A stretch of 64,000 nt of DNA, taken from assembly GCA_965140365.1 (NCBI GenBank), contig OZ223196.1; one strand, 5' to 3'. This DNA comes from Hydrogenovibrio sp965140365. Lineage in GTDB: Bacteria > Pseudomonadota > Gammaproteobacteria > Thiomicrospirales > Thiomicrospiraceae. The notes under the pieces are model-generated. The model saw nothing but the letters and a program-made list of their open reading frames with translations. It had not been told where the DNA came from and ran no database searches. The position numbers were made by a program, and so were the translations under genes. This document shows positions 33,975-42,228 of this stretch, piece by piece. The stretch's first letter is position 1. Each line of letters opens with the position of its first letter.

Positions 33975-35039
33975 TTACCCGTGGTATTTTGGACTTAATT
34001 CGGTTACGGCTTTGATGAAGGCACCGGCATGTTCCGGGTTGACCTCCGGGTGGATGCCGTGACCCAAGTTGAAGATGTGGCCTGTGCCATGGCCGTATTT
34101 TTCCAAAATGGTTGCCACTTCTTCGCGAATGCGCGCCGGTGAGGCGTATAGAATGCTTGGGTCCATATTGCCTTGCAGCGCGACCTTGTCGCCGACACGG
34201 GCGCGGGCGTCGTCGATGTCGGTGGTCCAGTCCAAGCCCAGCGCATCACAACCGGTTTCGGCCATTTTTTCCAGCCATTGACCGCCGCCTTTGGTGAATA
34301 GAATGACCGGCACCTTACGACCGTCGTTTTCGCGTTTTAGGCCGTCGACGATTTTCGCCATATAGCGCAGTGAGAACTCCTGATAGTCGCGTGGCGTTAA
34401 AACGCCGCCCCAGGTATCGAAAATCTGCACCGCCTGGGCGCCCGCTTCGATTTGTGCATTCAGGTAAGCGATGACGGAATCGGCCAAGACATCCAAAATG
34501 TGATGCAAGGTGGCCGGTTCGTCGTACATCATGGCTTTGATTTTGGAGTAGGTTTTACTGGAGCCGCCTTCAACCATGTAAGTGGCCAGGGTCCAAGGGC
34601 TGCCGGAGAAACCGATTAACGGCACGCGCCCGTCCAAGGCTTTGCGGATGGTGCTGACCGCATCCATCACGTAACCGAGGTCGGAGCCCATATCCGGCAC
34701 AAACAGTTTTTTCGCGTCGGACAAGGTGCGAACCGGTTTGTCGAAAATCGGCCCTTCACCGGTGGCGAAGCGCAATTCCAGTCCCATGGCATCCGGAATG
34801 GTCAGAATGTCGGAGAACAGAATGGCGGCATCCAGCGGAAAACGTTCCAAGGGTTGCAAGGTGACTTCGCAGGCCAGTTCCTTGTTGCGACATAAGTCCA
34901 TAAAGGAACCGGCGACTTTGCGGGTTTCACGGTATTCTGGCAGATAACGACCGGCTTGACGCATCATCCAAACGGGGGTGCGATCCACGGGTTCTTTTAA
35001 AAGTGCGCGTAAAAAACGGTCGTTTTGTAGTTCCGCCAT
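33975..35039 (-). CDS. hemE: Uroporphyrinogen decarboxylase
   Basis: 354 residues, full length. Decarboxylates uroporphyrinogen III to coproporphyrinogen III. N-terminal RTPVWMMRQAGRYLPEYR, the essential Asp region FSDILTIPDAMG, GFSGSPWTLATYMVEGG and the C-terminal FNLGHGIHPEVNPEH are present. AAAAAGGA precedes the start. Separate from hemCDXY, as in many gammaproteobacteria. Confidence 0.98.
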   Translation of the reverse strand: MAELQNDRFLRALLKEPVDRTPVWMMRQAGRYLPEYRETRKVAGSFMDLCRNKELACEVTLQPLERFPLDAAILFSDILTIPDAMGLELRFATGEGPIFDKPVRTLSDAKKLFVPDMGSDLGYVMDAVSTIRKALDGRVPLIGFSGSPWTLATYMVEGGSSKTYSKIKAMMYDEPATLHHILDVLADSVIAYLNAQIEAGAQAVQIFDTWGGVLTPRDYQEFSLRYMAKIVDGLKRENDGRKVPVILFTKGGGQWLEKMAETGCDALGLDWTTDIDDARARVGDKVALQGNMDPSILYASPARIREEVATILEKYGHGTGHIFNLGHGIHPEVNPEHAGAFIKAVTELSPKYHG

Positions 35040-35103
35040 CGGAAATCCTTTTTATGTCATTTGAATCGAAAGAGCTATTTTAACGGCGAGACGGCCAAAT
35101 GTC

Positions 35104-35130
35104 ACAAAAAAACCGGTTTTCAATCCGGTT
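35104..35130 (-). terminator. Terminator downstream of the SNase-like gene
   Basis: Read on the minus strand: AACCGG, an 8-nt loop, then CCGGTT running into a T-run (35105-35112). Confidence 0.8.
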
Positions 35131-35206
35131 AGGAATCAAAGCCTTAGAAAAACGGGCGGCGTAGGGTGGAGAAGCTTCGATAGCCGCGCTGGAGTGTGAG
35201 TGTCGT

Positions 35207-36049
35207 TTATTCGTTGACGGGGTTCAGTAAGTCGATGGCAAAGGGAGAGCGCACCTTGACGAACATAGAACCACCGTACAGGAAACCAAAACCGCGGGCC
35301 TCGATGGTTTTGCCTTCCAGTGTTTTGAGTTTATCGTAATCAAAGCGTTCCCAATCGGCTTCTCGGATGCGAATGCCGGTCGTGTCCATATTGAGAATGT
35401 AATTGTTGGAGCTTTTGTCGACCTTGACAATTTTGCCTTTGAAAATGTGGTAGCCCTCATCTTCGGTATCGATTTCCGAAGAGGGTGCGATGGGGTAATG
35501 CAGGTCTGGCCGTTTTTTGGCTAGACTCCAGAGAGCCACCTGTCGTTCTCGTGCGGTTTTTTCCGCTTGGTAGTAACACTTTTGGTGTTTCATATTTGGC
35601 GGTTCCGATTTCGCCAATACCAGGCCGCTTTCCAACATCAGTTTTTGCAGGTTGACGATACGACCGTCCTGCTTGATGTACAGGTGGGCGTAATTACGGT
35701 AAAAGTCATCGATTTTCAGTTGATCGTATTCCACTCCGACTTCCAGGTCGTGATTGGCGAGCAGCTTGTTGAGCTGGGTTTGCGACTCTTTGGCCAGCGG
35801 TTGGCCACGTGTATAGAATTTCTGTTTTTTTTGAATTTGCGGGGCTTCAATGCCGATCAGGCGGAATTCGTTTTTTTGGATAATGACGGTATCACCGCTT
35901 AAGGCAAAGCTGGCTTTGACCCAGGTATCGATCTTCTGGGGGGCGCAGTCGTCAGCCTGAGACGTAAAAGCGATGGGCAACAGGCAGATCGGCAGCCACT
36001 TAGCACAGGATTTCAAGGCGGTCATCGAGAAATTCATCATGTCATTCAT
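35207..36049 (-). CDS. Secreted thermonuclease-like (SNase) protein
   Basis: 280 residues. N-terminal signal peptide (SCAKWLPICLLPIAFTSQA), SNase-like OB-fold domain (about 38-180) with FRLIGIEAPQ, a basic GQPLAKESQTQLNKLL helix and DDFYRNYAHLY. The arginines equivalent to Arg35 and Arg87 of the staphylococcal enzyme seem kept, but the catalytic Glu position (APE) reads APQ. A second beta-rich domain follows (about 195-275, GYHIFKGKIVKVDKSS), as seen in periplasmic SNase-domain proteins with DNA- or envelope-related roles. Activity is uncertain. Several nearby in-frame Met codons make the exact start unsure. Confidence 0.78.
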   Translation of the reverse strand: MNDMMNFSMTALKSCAKWLPICLLPIAFTSQADDCAPQKIDTWVKASFALSGDTVIIQKNEFRLIGIEAPQIQKKQKFYTRGQPLAKESQTQLNKLLANHDLEVGVEYDQLKIDDFYRNYAHLYIKQDGRIVNLQKLMLESGLVLAKSEPPNMKHQKCYYQAEKTARERQVALWSLAKKRPDLHYPIAPSSEIDTEDEGYHIFKGKIVKVDKSSNNYILNMDTTGIRIREADWERFDYDKLKTLEGKTIEARGFGFLYGGSMFVKVRSPFAIDLLNPVNE

Positions 36050-36142
36050 TGTCTTGGGTTGAAAAGGATGAGAAAGATTGTAGCAAAGGCCAAGCCAAGA
36101 GCGTGAGGAAAATCGATGGGATGTCAGGGAATCGTAGAAATA

Positions 36143-36169
36143 AAAAAGGCCGTTTGAAACGGCCTTTTT
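36143..36169. terminator. Terminator of rpmE2
   Basis: Near-symmetrical 11-bp or longer stem AAAAAGGCCGTTT / ACGGCCTTTTT with a 3-nt loop. It works in both directions and lies after the rpmE2 stop on the minus strand. Confidence 0.88.
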
Positions 36170-36210
36170 CGGGATATTTTGTTTCGCAACAAAATAACAG
36201 TGTGAAGTGC

Positions 36211-36462
36211 TTACTTGCGCATACCGTATTTTTGACGGAATTTTTCAACACGTCCTTCAGTATCGACCAGTGATTGCTTACCAGTGAAGAAAGGATGTGA
36301 AGCACTAGAAACTTCGATACGAACTAGTGGGTATTCTTTGCCGTCTAAAGTAATGGTGTCGCCAGAAGTCTTTTCAATCGTAGAACGAGTTAAAAAGGTT
36401 TCACCAGTCGAGATGTCTTGGAAAACCACTTCATTGTATTCTGGATGAATGCCTGCTTGCAT
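36211..36462 (-). CDS. rpmE2: Ribosomal protein L31, type B
   Basis: 83 residues: MQAGIHPEYNEVVFQD, ITLDGKEYPLVRIEVSSASHPFFTGKQ, EKFRQKYG. This is the zinc-independent (C-minus) L31: no CxxC pair. In enterobacteria and pseudomonads this paralogue is usually zinc-starvation induced, but no Zur-type box is seen upstream here, which suggests it may be the housekeeping L31. Upstream of it lies a long inverted repeat. Confidence 0.95.
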   Translation of the reverse strand: MQAGIHPEYNEVVFQDISTGETFLTRSTIEKTSGDTITLDGKEYPLVRIEVSSASHPFFTGKQSLVDTEGRVEKFRQKYGMRK

Positions 36463-36520
36463 GATGACGGTCCATTGTATTTATTGTAGCTTTCGACTTA
36501 CCTTTTATCATTTTTGCTAA

Positions 36521-36554
36521 GTGATTAGGTTGGTTAACCAACTAAGTGAATCAC
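36521..36554. promoter_or_regulatory. Interrupted palindrome between rpmE2 and rho
   Basis: A perfect 14-bp core GTTGGTTAACCAAC (36529-36542) with outer arms GTGATT and AATCAC; the right arm carries four extra bases. It lies about 60-90 bp upstream of the rpmE2 start and after the rho gene's stop side. No T-run follows, so an operator or mRNA leader is more likely than a terminator. Confidence 0.5.
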
Positions 36555-36718
36555 TCGCAATCAGGCAAAGCTGAATAGCCACTATGTTTAAAAAAGAAAG
36601 CGAAATTATAGAACTAAAAAACTAAATTGCAAGAAAAATCATCAATTAATTAATGAATTTACTGCAGATTTTGCCTGCTAGTGGCCGTTATAAGGCGTTC
36701 GCAGGCCTTGCGATGCAA

Positions 36719-37978
36719 TTATCGTTTCATCGCTGTAAAGAGTTCTTCATTCGTTTTGGTTACTTTTAGTTGATCAATTAAGGTTTCAATTGCTTCAACT
36801 TCGTTATTTAAGCCCTGTAAGAAACGGCGTAAAATCCAAATATTTTGTAGCTCATCTGGTGTGGTGAGCAACTCTTCCTTACGCGTACCGGACTTCTCGA
36901 TATTGATGGCCGGGAAGGTGCGTTTTTCAGCGATGCTGCGTGACAGATGCAGTTCCATGTTACCGGTGCCTTTAAATTCTTCGAAGATGACTTCGTCCAT
37001 TTTGGAACCGGTGTCCACCAAGGCTGTGGCGATGATGGTCAAGGAACCGCCTTCTTCAATATTACGCGCCGCCCCGAAGAAGCGTTTTGGGCGGTGCAAA
37101 GCGTTGGCGTCCACGCCCCCGGTCAGAATTTTGCCGGAAGACGGCACAACCGTATTATAAGCGCGAGCCAAACGGGTAATGGAATCCAACAAGATGACCA
37201 CGTCGGTTTTGTGCTCCACCAAGCGCTTGGCTTTTTCGATCACCATTTCCGCAACCTGAACGTGGCGAGTGGCCGGTTCGTCAAAAGTGGAGGAAATCAC
37301 TTCACCCTTAACGGTGCGTTGCATTTCGGTCACCTCTTCCGGGCGTTCGTCGATCAATAATACGATTAAATAGGCTTCCGGGTGGTTTTCGGCGATGGAT
37401 TGGGCGATTTGCTGCAAAATCACGGTCTTACCGGATTTTGGCGGCGCCACAATCAAACCACGCTGCCCTTTACCAAACGGTGCGGCAATGTCGATAATAC
37501 GCGTCGTAATATCTTCCGTACTGCCGTTCCCTAGTTCCATTTTCAAACGCTCTTGCGCGTGTAATGGTGTCAGGTTTTCGAAGGCGATTTTCTTACGGGC
37601 GACATCCGGGTCTTCGAAGTTGATTTTTTCAACTTTCAACAACGCAAAGTAGCGTTCGCCATCTTTTGGCGGACGGATTTTGCCTTGGATGGTGTCGCCT
37701 TTACGCAGGCCGAAACGGCGAATCTGGCTTGGCGATACGTAAAGGTCGTCCGGGCCAGCTAAATAAGAGCCGTCGCCGGAGCGTAAGAAGCCGAAACCAT
37801 CCGGCAGAATTTCAAGCACCCCTTCACCGTAAATGTCTTCACCGTTTTTGGCGTGCGCTTTCAGAATGGCGAAAATGATGTCTTGTTTTTTCAGACGGGC
37901 CAGGTTTTCCAGGCCTTTTTCCGCGGCGATGTCCAGCAAAGCGGCCGCAGACATTTTTTTAAGATCGTTTAAGTTCAT
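36719..37978 (-). CDS. rho: Transcription termination factor Rho
   Basis: Start chosen at ATG 37978 (MNLNDLKKMSAAALLDIA), giving 419 residues as in E. coli; the upstream open frame has no homology. N-terminal domain with the RNA-binding cold-shock fold (GEGVLEILPDGFGFLR), Walker A APPKSGKT, Walker B VVILLDSITRLARAYN, R-loop and Q-loop regions intact. It follows trxA on the same strand, a common order, with a terminator between them. Confidence 0.98.
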   Translation of the reverse strand: MNLNDLKKMSAAALLDIAAEKGLENLARLKKQDIIFAILKAHAKNGEDIYGEGVLEILPDGFGFLRSGDGSYLAGPDDLYVSPSQIRRFGLRKGDTIQGKIRPPKDGERYFALLKVEKINFEDPDVARKKIAFENLTPLHAQERLKMELGNGSTEDITTRIIDIAAPFGKGQRGLIVAPPKSGKTVILQQIAQSIAENHPEAYLIVLLIDERPEEVTEMQRTVKGEVISSTFDEPATRHVQVAEMVIEKAKRLVEHKTDVVILLDSITRLARAYNTVVPSSGKILTGGVDANALHRPKRFFGAARNIEEGGSLTIIATALVDTGSKMDEVIFEEFKGTGNMELHLSRSIAEKRTFPAINIEKSGTRKEELLTTPDELQNIWILRRFLQGLNNEVEAIETLIDQLKVTKTNEELFTAMKR

Positions 37979-38060
37979 ATGGTTATAACTGTCTTTGAGT
38001 AAGGTTGAACGGGGTTTTGGGTGTTTAAATGTTGGGGGATGATCGGGTGATTGTGAATCT

Positions 38061-38087
38061 AAACCGCCCATTGACGTCGGGCGGTTT
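38061..38087 (-). terminator. Terminator between trxA and rho
   Basis: AAACCGCCC / GGGCGGTTT, 9-bp perfect stem with a 9-nt loop and a short T tail on either strand. Confidence 0.75.
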
Positions 38088-38108
38088 TGAACGGGAAGTC
38101 CGTGAGGA

Positions 38109-38435
38109 TTATAGGTTACCGTCTAAGAATGCACACAGCTGAGACTTAGAAAGTGCGCCAACTTGAGTGGCGTCCACTTCACCGTTTTTGAATAGAACCA
38201 ATGTCGGAATACCGCGTACGCCATATTTTGGCGGTGTCGCTGGGTTTTCGTCGATGTTCAATTTAGCGACTTTGATTTTCCCTGCGTATTCACCGGCAAC
38301 CTCGTCCAAAATTGGCGCGATCATTTTACAAGGACCACACCATTCGGCCCAGAAATCCACCAAAACAGGAACGTCGGACTGTAGTACTTCACTGTCAAAG
38401 TTTGCATCAGAGGTTGCAATCATGTTGTCACTCAT
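38109..38435 (-). CDS. trxA: Thioredoxin 1
   Basis: 108 residues, normal length. Active site WCGPC (Cys33, Cys36), buried Asp27 and the cis-Pro region GIPTLVLF. AAGGAG lies before the ATG. General cytoplasmic disulfide reductase. Neighbouring rho downstream is the classical trxA-rho layout. One unusual point: KYGVRGIPT is preceded by TPPK where NPGTAPKYG is usual, a minor variant. Confidence 0.97.
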   Translation of the reverse strand: MSDNMIATSDANFDSEVLQSDVPVLVDFWAEWCGPCKMIAPILDEVAGEYAGKIKVAKLNIDENPATPPKYGVRGIPTLVLFKNGEVDATQVGALSKSQLCAFLDGNL

Positions 38436-38798
38436 TAGGTAACTCCTTACGTTTTAAGTATCTCGATTGTGATGCTTACACGCATCCCCAAATGGTTGTT
38501 GAGAAAGTCGTATGGGAAGCAATCAGGGTCGAGATAAGAATTATCATCCGATTCTTTATTGGGCTTTCCGTTGCGGCGGAACCCGTTTATGTATACGTCG
38601 AATGAAGATTAAATTTTTGAAATTTGGATAATTATTACATTGTTTCAGTTTTCAATGCAAGCAAAATCTGAAATGTTTTTCATTGAAGGGGTGGCGGTTT
38701 CAATAAAAGATGCTCAAAGTGCCAAAATCCCTTAGGATATGCGCATTACCTATCCCTTTTCACGATTGACATGATTTTGGTTTTCGATTTTAGTTTTT
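38436..38798. other. 363-bp divergent intergenic region trxA/uvrD
   Basis: Holds the promoters of trxA (left) and uvrD (right). The half near uvrD is AT-rich. A TTGACA at 38766-38771 is the only good -35, but its matching -10 (TTTAGT at 38789) would place transcription at the uvrD start codon, so I do not call it. No convincing open frame, RNA gene or repeat was seen. Confidence 0.6.
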
Positions 38799-41024
38799 AT
38801 GGATATTTCACATATATTAAATGATTTAAACGACGCCCAGCGTGAGGCGGTGACGGTAGACGACCGCCATGCGTTGATTCTGGCCGGCGCCGGGAGCGGC
38901 AAAACCCGAGTGCTGGTGCATCGTATTGCCTGGTTGACGGAGGTGATGGGGTTTTCGGCCTATAACATCCTTGCCGTTACCTTCACCAATAAAGCCGCCA
39001 GTGAAATGCGTGGTCGCGTGGAGGCGTTGATTGGTAATCAGTCGCAAGGCATTACCATGGGAACGTTTCACGGCATCGCTTATCGACTGTTGCGGACCCA
39101 TTATCAGGAAGCCGGTCTGCCGCAAGCGTTTCAGATTCTCGATGCCGATGACCAGAAGCGGGTCATTAAACGTTTATTAAAAGCGCTGGAGTTGGATGAG
39201 GCACAATGGCCGCATAAACAGGTGCAGGCCTTTATTAATGGTGAAAAGGAAGAAGGTCGGCGTCCGCATCATATTGACGCCGGACACAATCCCTATGTGC
39301 GTAAAATGGTGCAAATTTACCAAGCTTACGAAGAGCAGTGCAAGCGGGCAGGCCTGGTGGATTTTGCCGAATTGCTGCTGCGCGCCCATGAGCTTTGGTT
39401 GAAGAACCCGCAAGTGCTGGCGCATTATCAGAATCGTTATCGCCACATCCTGGTGGACGAATTTCAAGACACCAATACGCTGCAATATGCTTGGTTGCGC
39501 GTATTGGCGGGTGCGACCGGCAAGCTGTTTATCGTGGGAGACGACGACCAGTCCATTTATGGCTGGCGAGGGGCGAAGATCGAGAACATTCGCCGGTTTG
39601 ACGAAGATTTTTCCGACGTCAAAACCGTGCGCCTGGAGCAGAACTACCGTTCCACCAATATGATTTTGAAGGCGGCGAATACGCTCATTGCTCATAATCA
39701 GGACCGCATGGGCAAAAATCTGTGGAGCGCCGGAGAAGACGGCGAGCCGATTCAAATTTATGAGGCCTTCAACGAGCAGGACGAAGCGCGTTACATCTGT
39801 AACCAAATTGAGACCTGGTGCGAGCAGGGCGGCAACCGTTCGGAAATTGCTGTGCTGTATCGCTCCAATGCGCAATCGCGGGTGATGGAGCAGGCGCTCC
39901 TGCAGGCGCAAATTCCCTATCGTGTTTATGGTGGCCTGCGCTTTTACGACCGTGCCGAAATCAAAGATGTATTGGCCTATTTGCGTTTGTTGATCAGTCG
40001 CGAAGACGATGCTGCCTTTGAGCGGGTGTACAACCATCCGCCGCGCGGCATCGGCAATAAAACCGCCGACCAAATTCGTGAAGTGGCACGGATGGAAGAA
40101 ATTTCGCTCTGGCAAGCGGCCAACCAACTGGTGGAAGCCGGTTTGACGGCGCGCGCCAAAACCGCGGTCAACGGTTTTTTGACCTTGATTGAAGCGCTGG
40201 ATCAAAGCACCGAAGGGCAAAATTTGCAGGATCAGGTGATGCAAGTAGTGTCGCGTTCCGGTTTGCAATTGCACTTTGAAAAAGACACCTCCGAGCAAGG
40301 CCAAAGCCGCTTGGAAAACATCGACGAATTGATTAACGCCGTCAGTCAATTCAAGCCGATGCGCACAAACGAAAGTGTGGCTGATTTGCCGAGTGATGCG
40401 TTTGATGAACCGAATTTTGACAACCCCTTGGCGGAATTTTTGGCGCAGGCGGCGTTGGAGGCCGGTGAGCAACAGGCTGATCATTGGGAGTCGTCGGTGC
40501 AGTTGATGACGTTGCACGCCGCCAAAGGGTTGGAGTTTCCGCTGGTGTTTATGATTGGTTTGGAAGAAGGACTCTTCCCGTCTCAACAATCGCAGGAAGA
40601 CCCTTATCGATTGGAGGAGGAACGTCGTCTGGCCTATGTCGGGATCACGCGGGCAGAAAAGCAGTTGATGATTTCCTATGCCAATCGTCGCCGGATGCAC
40701 GGTTCGGAGTTTTATCCGTTGCCGTCGCGCTTTTTAAAAGAAGTGCCTGAGGATTGTGTACAGCATGTGCGTTTAAAAGGATCGGCACAGGCGACCACGT
40801 CGTCGTATGGCGGCGGATTTGGTGCCGGATTTGGCGCCGGCGCGTCGGCCACCTTGAATGAAAGCGGTTACCAGGCCGGAGAACGGGTGTTTCATCAAAA
40901 ATTTGGTGAAGGCATGGTGTTGGCCACGGAAGGGGCGGGCGACCATGCTCGTATTCAGGTCAACTTCAACCATGCGGGCACTAAGTGGCTGGTGGCGGCT
41001 TTCGCCAAGCTGGAGAAGTTGTGA
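38799..41024 (+). CDS. uvrD: DNA helicase II (UvrD)
   Basis: 741 residues, SF1A helicase. Walker A AGAGSGKT (29-36), Q-motif LNDAQREAV, DEFQDTN Walker B, GDDDQSIYGWRGA, LEQNYRS, LMTLHAAKGLEF and VGITRAEKQL. The C-terminus has a glycine/alanine-rich linker and a Tudor-like module (GERVFHQKFGEGMVLATEG), the RNA polymerase-contact region, which distinguishes UvrD/PcrA from Rep. It works in mismatch and excision repair. The stop overlaps the next start as TGATG. Confidence 0.97.
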   Translation: MDISHILNDLNDAQREAVTVDDRHALILAGAGSGKTRVLVHRIAWLTEVMGFSAYNILAVTFTNKAASEMRGRVEALIGNQSQGITMGTFHGIAYRLLRTHYQEAGLPQAFQILDADDQKRVIKRLLKALELDEAQWPHKQVQAFINGEKEEGRRPHHIDAGHNPYVRKMVQIYQAYEEQCKRAGLVDFAELLLRAHELWLKNPQVLAHYQNRYRHILVDEFQDTNTLQYAWLRVLAGATGKLFIVGDDDQSIYGWRGAKIENIRRFDEDFSDVKTVRLEQNYRSTNMILKAANTLIAHNQDRMGKNLWSAGEDGEPIQIYEAFNEQDEARYICNQIETWCEQGGNRSEIAVLYRSNAQSRVMEQALLQAQIPYRVYGGLRFYDRAEIKDVLAYLRLLISREDDAAFERVYNHPPRGIGNKTADQIREVARMEEISLWQAANQLVEAGLTARAKTAVNGFLTLIEALDQSTEGQNLQDQVMQVVSRSGLQLHFEKDTSEQGQSRLENIDELINAVSQFKPMRTNESVADLPSDAFDEPNFDNPLAEFLAQAALEAGEQQADHWESSVQLMTLHAAKGLEFPLVFMIGLEEGLFPSQQSQEDPYRLEEERRLAYVGITRAEKQLMISYANRRRMHGSEFYPLPSRFLKEVPEDCVQHVRLKGSAQATTSSYGGGFGAGFGAGASATLNESGYQAGERVFHQKFGEGMVLATEGAGDHARIQVNFNHAGTKWLVAAFAKLEKL

Positions 41025-41632
41025 TGTTCCGCGTCGAGGAATTGGGCATTTCGTCCTTGTTGGCGCCGGTATCGTTTGCTTTGGCCGAACAAGAAATTTT
41101 AATGGTGTCCGGCGTGTCCGGTTCGGGTAAGTCGCTTTTGTTGCGCGCGTTGGCCGACTTGGAGCCGCATTCCGGCCAGGCCTGGTTGAATTTGGAAGAG
41201 CAGGCGGCCTTTCCCTCGCCGGTGTGGCGGCGTCGGGTGATGTGGTTTCCGGCGGAAACGGCCTGGTGGGAAGACGCTGTTTTGGCGCATTATCCGCAAG
41301 CCGCTATTGAAAATGACCAGGCCTGGTTATTGTCCGGTTTGTCGGCTTTGGGGTTGTCAAAATCGATTTTGAAGCAGGCGGTGACGGCTTTGTCGAGTGG
41401 CGAAAAACAGCGTTTGGCGTTGTTGCGCGGGCTGGCCTTTCGGCCGAAAGTGTTGTTGTTGGATGAAGTGACGGCCAATCTGGAACCGAATACGACCTTG
41501 GCGGTAGAAGCCTTGGTGCAGCGGTATTTAGCCGAGGCCGGAGGGTGTGCGGTTTGGGTATCGCACGATCCGGCGCAGGCTGAAAGACTGGCTTCCCGGC
41601 AATTGACGCTGTCGAAAATTTCGGCTTCGTAA
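41024..41632 (+). CDS. ABC transporter ATP-binding protein, FetA-like, without partner
   Basis: Start chosen at ATG 41024 (MFRVEELGISSLL), which overlaps the uvrD stop by one base; about 202 residues. Walker A GVSGSGKS, signature LSSGEKQR (Ser for the usual second Gly-side residue), Walker B VLLLDEVT and the switch His in VSHD. Overall closest in pattern to FetA/YbbL, the ATPase of an iron-export pair. The permease (FetB/YbbM) that should follow is missing here. It has two CCAGGCCTGG copies (41176, 41317), both QAW. Confidence 0.85.
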   Translation: MFRVEELGISSLLAPVSFALAEQEILMVSGVSGSGKSLLLRALADLEPHSGQAWLNLEEQAAFPSPVWRRRVMWFPAETAWWEDAVLAHYPQAAIENDQAWLLSGLSALGLSKSILKQAVTALSSGEKQRLALLRGLAFRPKVLLLDEVTANLEPNTTLAVEALVQRYLAEAGGCAVWVSHDPAQAERLASRQLTLSKISAS

Positions 41633-41723
41633 TCCCGTTTTGGAAGAGCGTTTAGAGCATTGTCGAACGCCGCTTTTGACAATCGAGCTTGAAGCCGACC
41701 AATGGCCGGAAAGTTTGAGCGGT

Positions 41724-42053
41724 TTATTTGTCGAAGTATTTATCCAGTTCTTCGTACAGAATTTCCATATACATTAGCTTAGGTCCGCCGCCCATGACGA
41801 CCGCCATCATCGCAGCTTCGAGAATTTCTTCTTTGGTGGCCTTGGCGCCGACACAATCTTTGGTGTGCACAGCAATGCACCAGGCGCACTGGAAGGCAAT
41901 GGCCAGTGATAATAGAATCAGGTGTTTGCTTTTTTCATCCAGCGCCCCATCTTTTTCAGCGATTTTAATAAAGGCGCTGAACTCTTTCAGTTGATCGGGC
42001 ATATCTTGCATTAGGCGCCCCATTAATTGCCCGGTTTCCTGTAATCTTTCCAT
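41724..42053 (-). CDS. Carboxymuconolactone decarboxylase/AhpD-like protein
   Basis: 109 residues, all helical. Redox motif CAWCIAVH with Cys56, Cys59 and His63, the AhpD-type site used for alkyl hydroperoxide or thiol-dependent reduction. GGAGATACACC precedes the ATG. It stands alone, convergent with the ABC ATPase gene. The exact substrate is not decidable; a small thiol peroxidase role is the family inference. Confidence 0.85.
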   Translation of the reverse strand: MERLQETGQLMGRLMQDMPDQLKEFSAFIKIAEKDGALDEKSKHLILLSLAIAFQCAWCIAVHTKDCVGAKATKEEILEAAMMAVVMGGGPKLMYMEILYEELDKYFDK

Positions 42054-42228
42054 GGTGTATCTCCTCGAATGTTGACAAGTCGTTTTACTTAGACAGACAA
42101 ATTTATCTTACCGCAAAAGATTTTCAGTGTGTTTCGGTTTTATGAAAAATGAAACAGCGTATTGATTAAGAAGTGGTTCATGTGAATGGATCGGGCGTTC
42201 GGCCGTACTTTTGGTTTAAAATACCTCT

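Noticed and set aside
38766..38794. TTGACA and TTTAGT as a uvrD promoter
   Set aside because: Transcription would begin at or after the uvrD ATG; a leaderless message cannot be excluded but is not supported.
39177..40700. 507-residue antisense open frame within uvrD
   Set aside because: uvrD has unbroken helicase motifs on the other strand across the same bases; the antisense product has no recognisable features.
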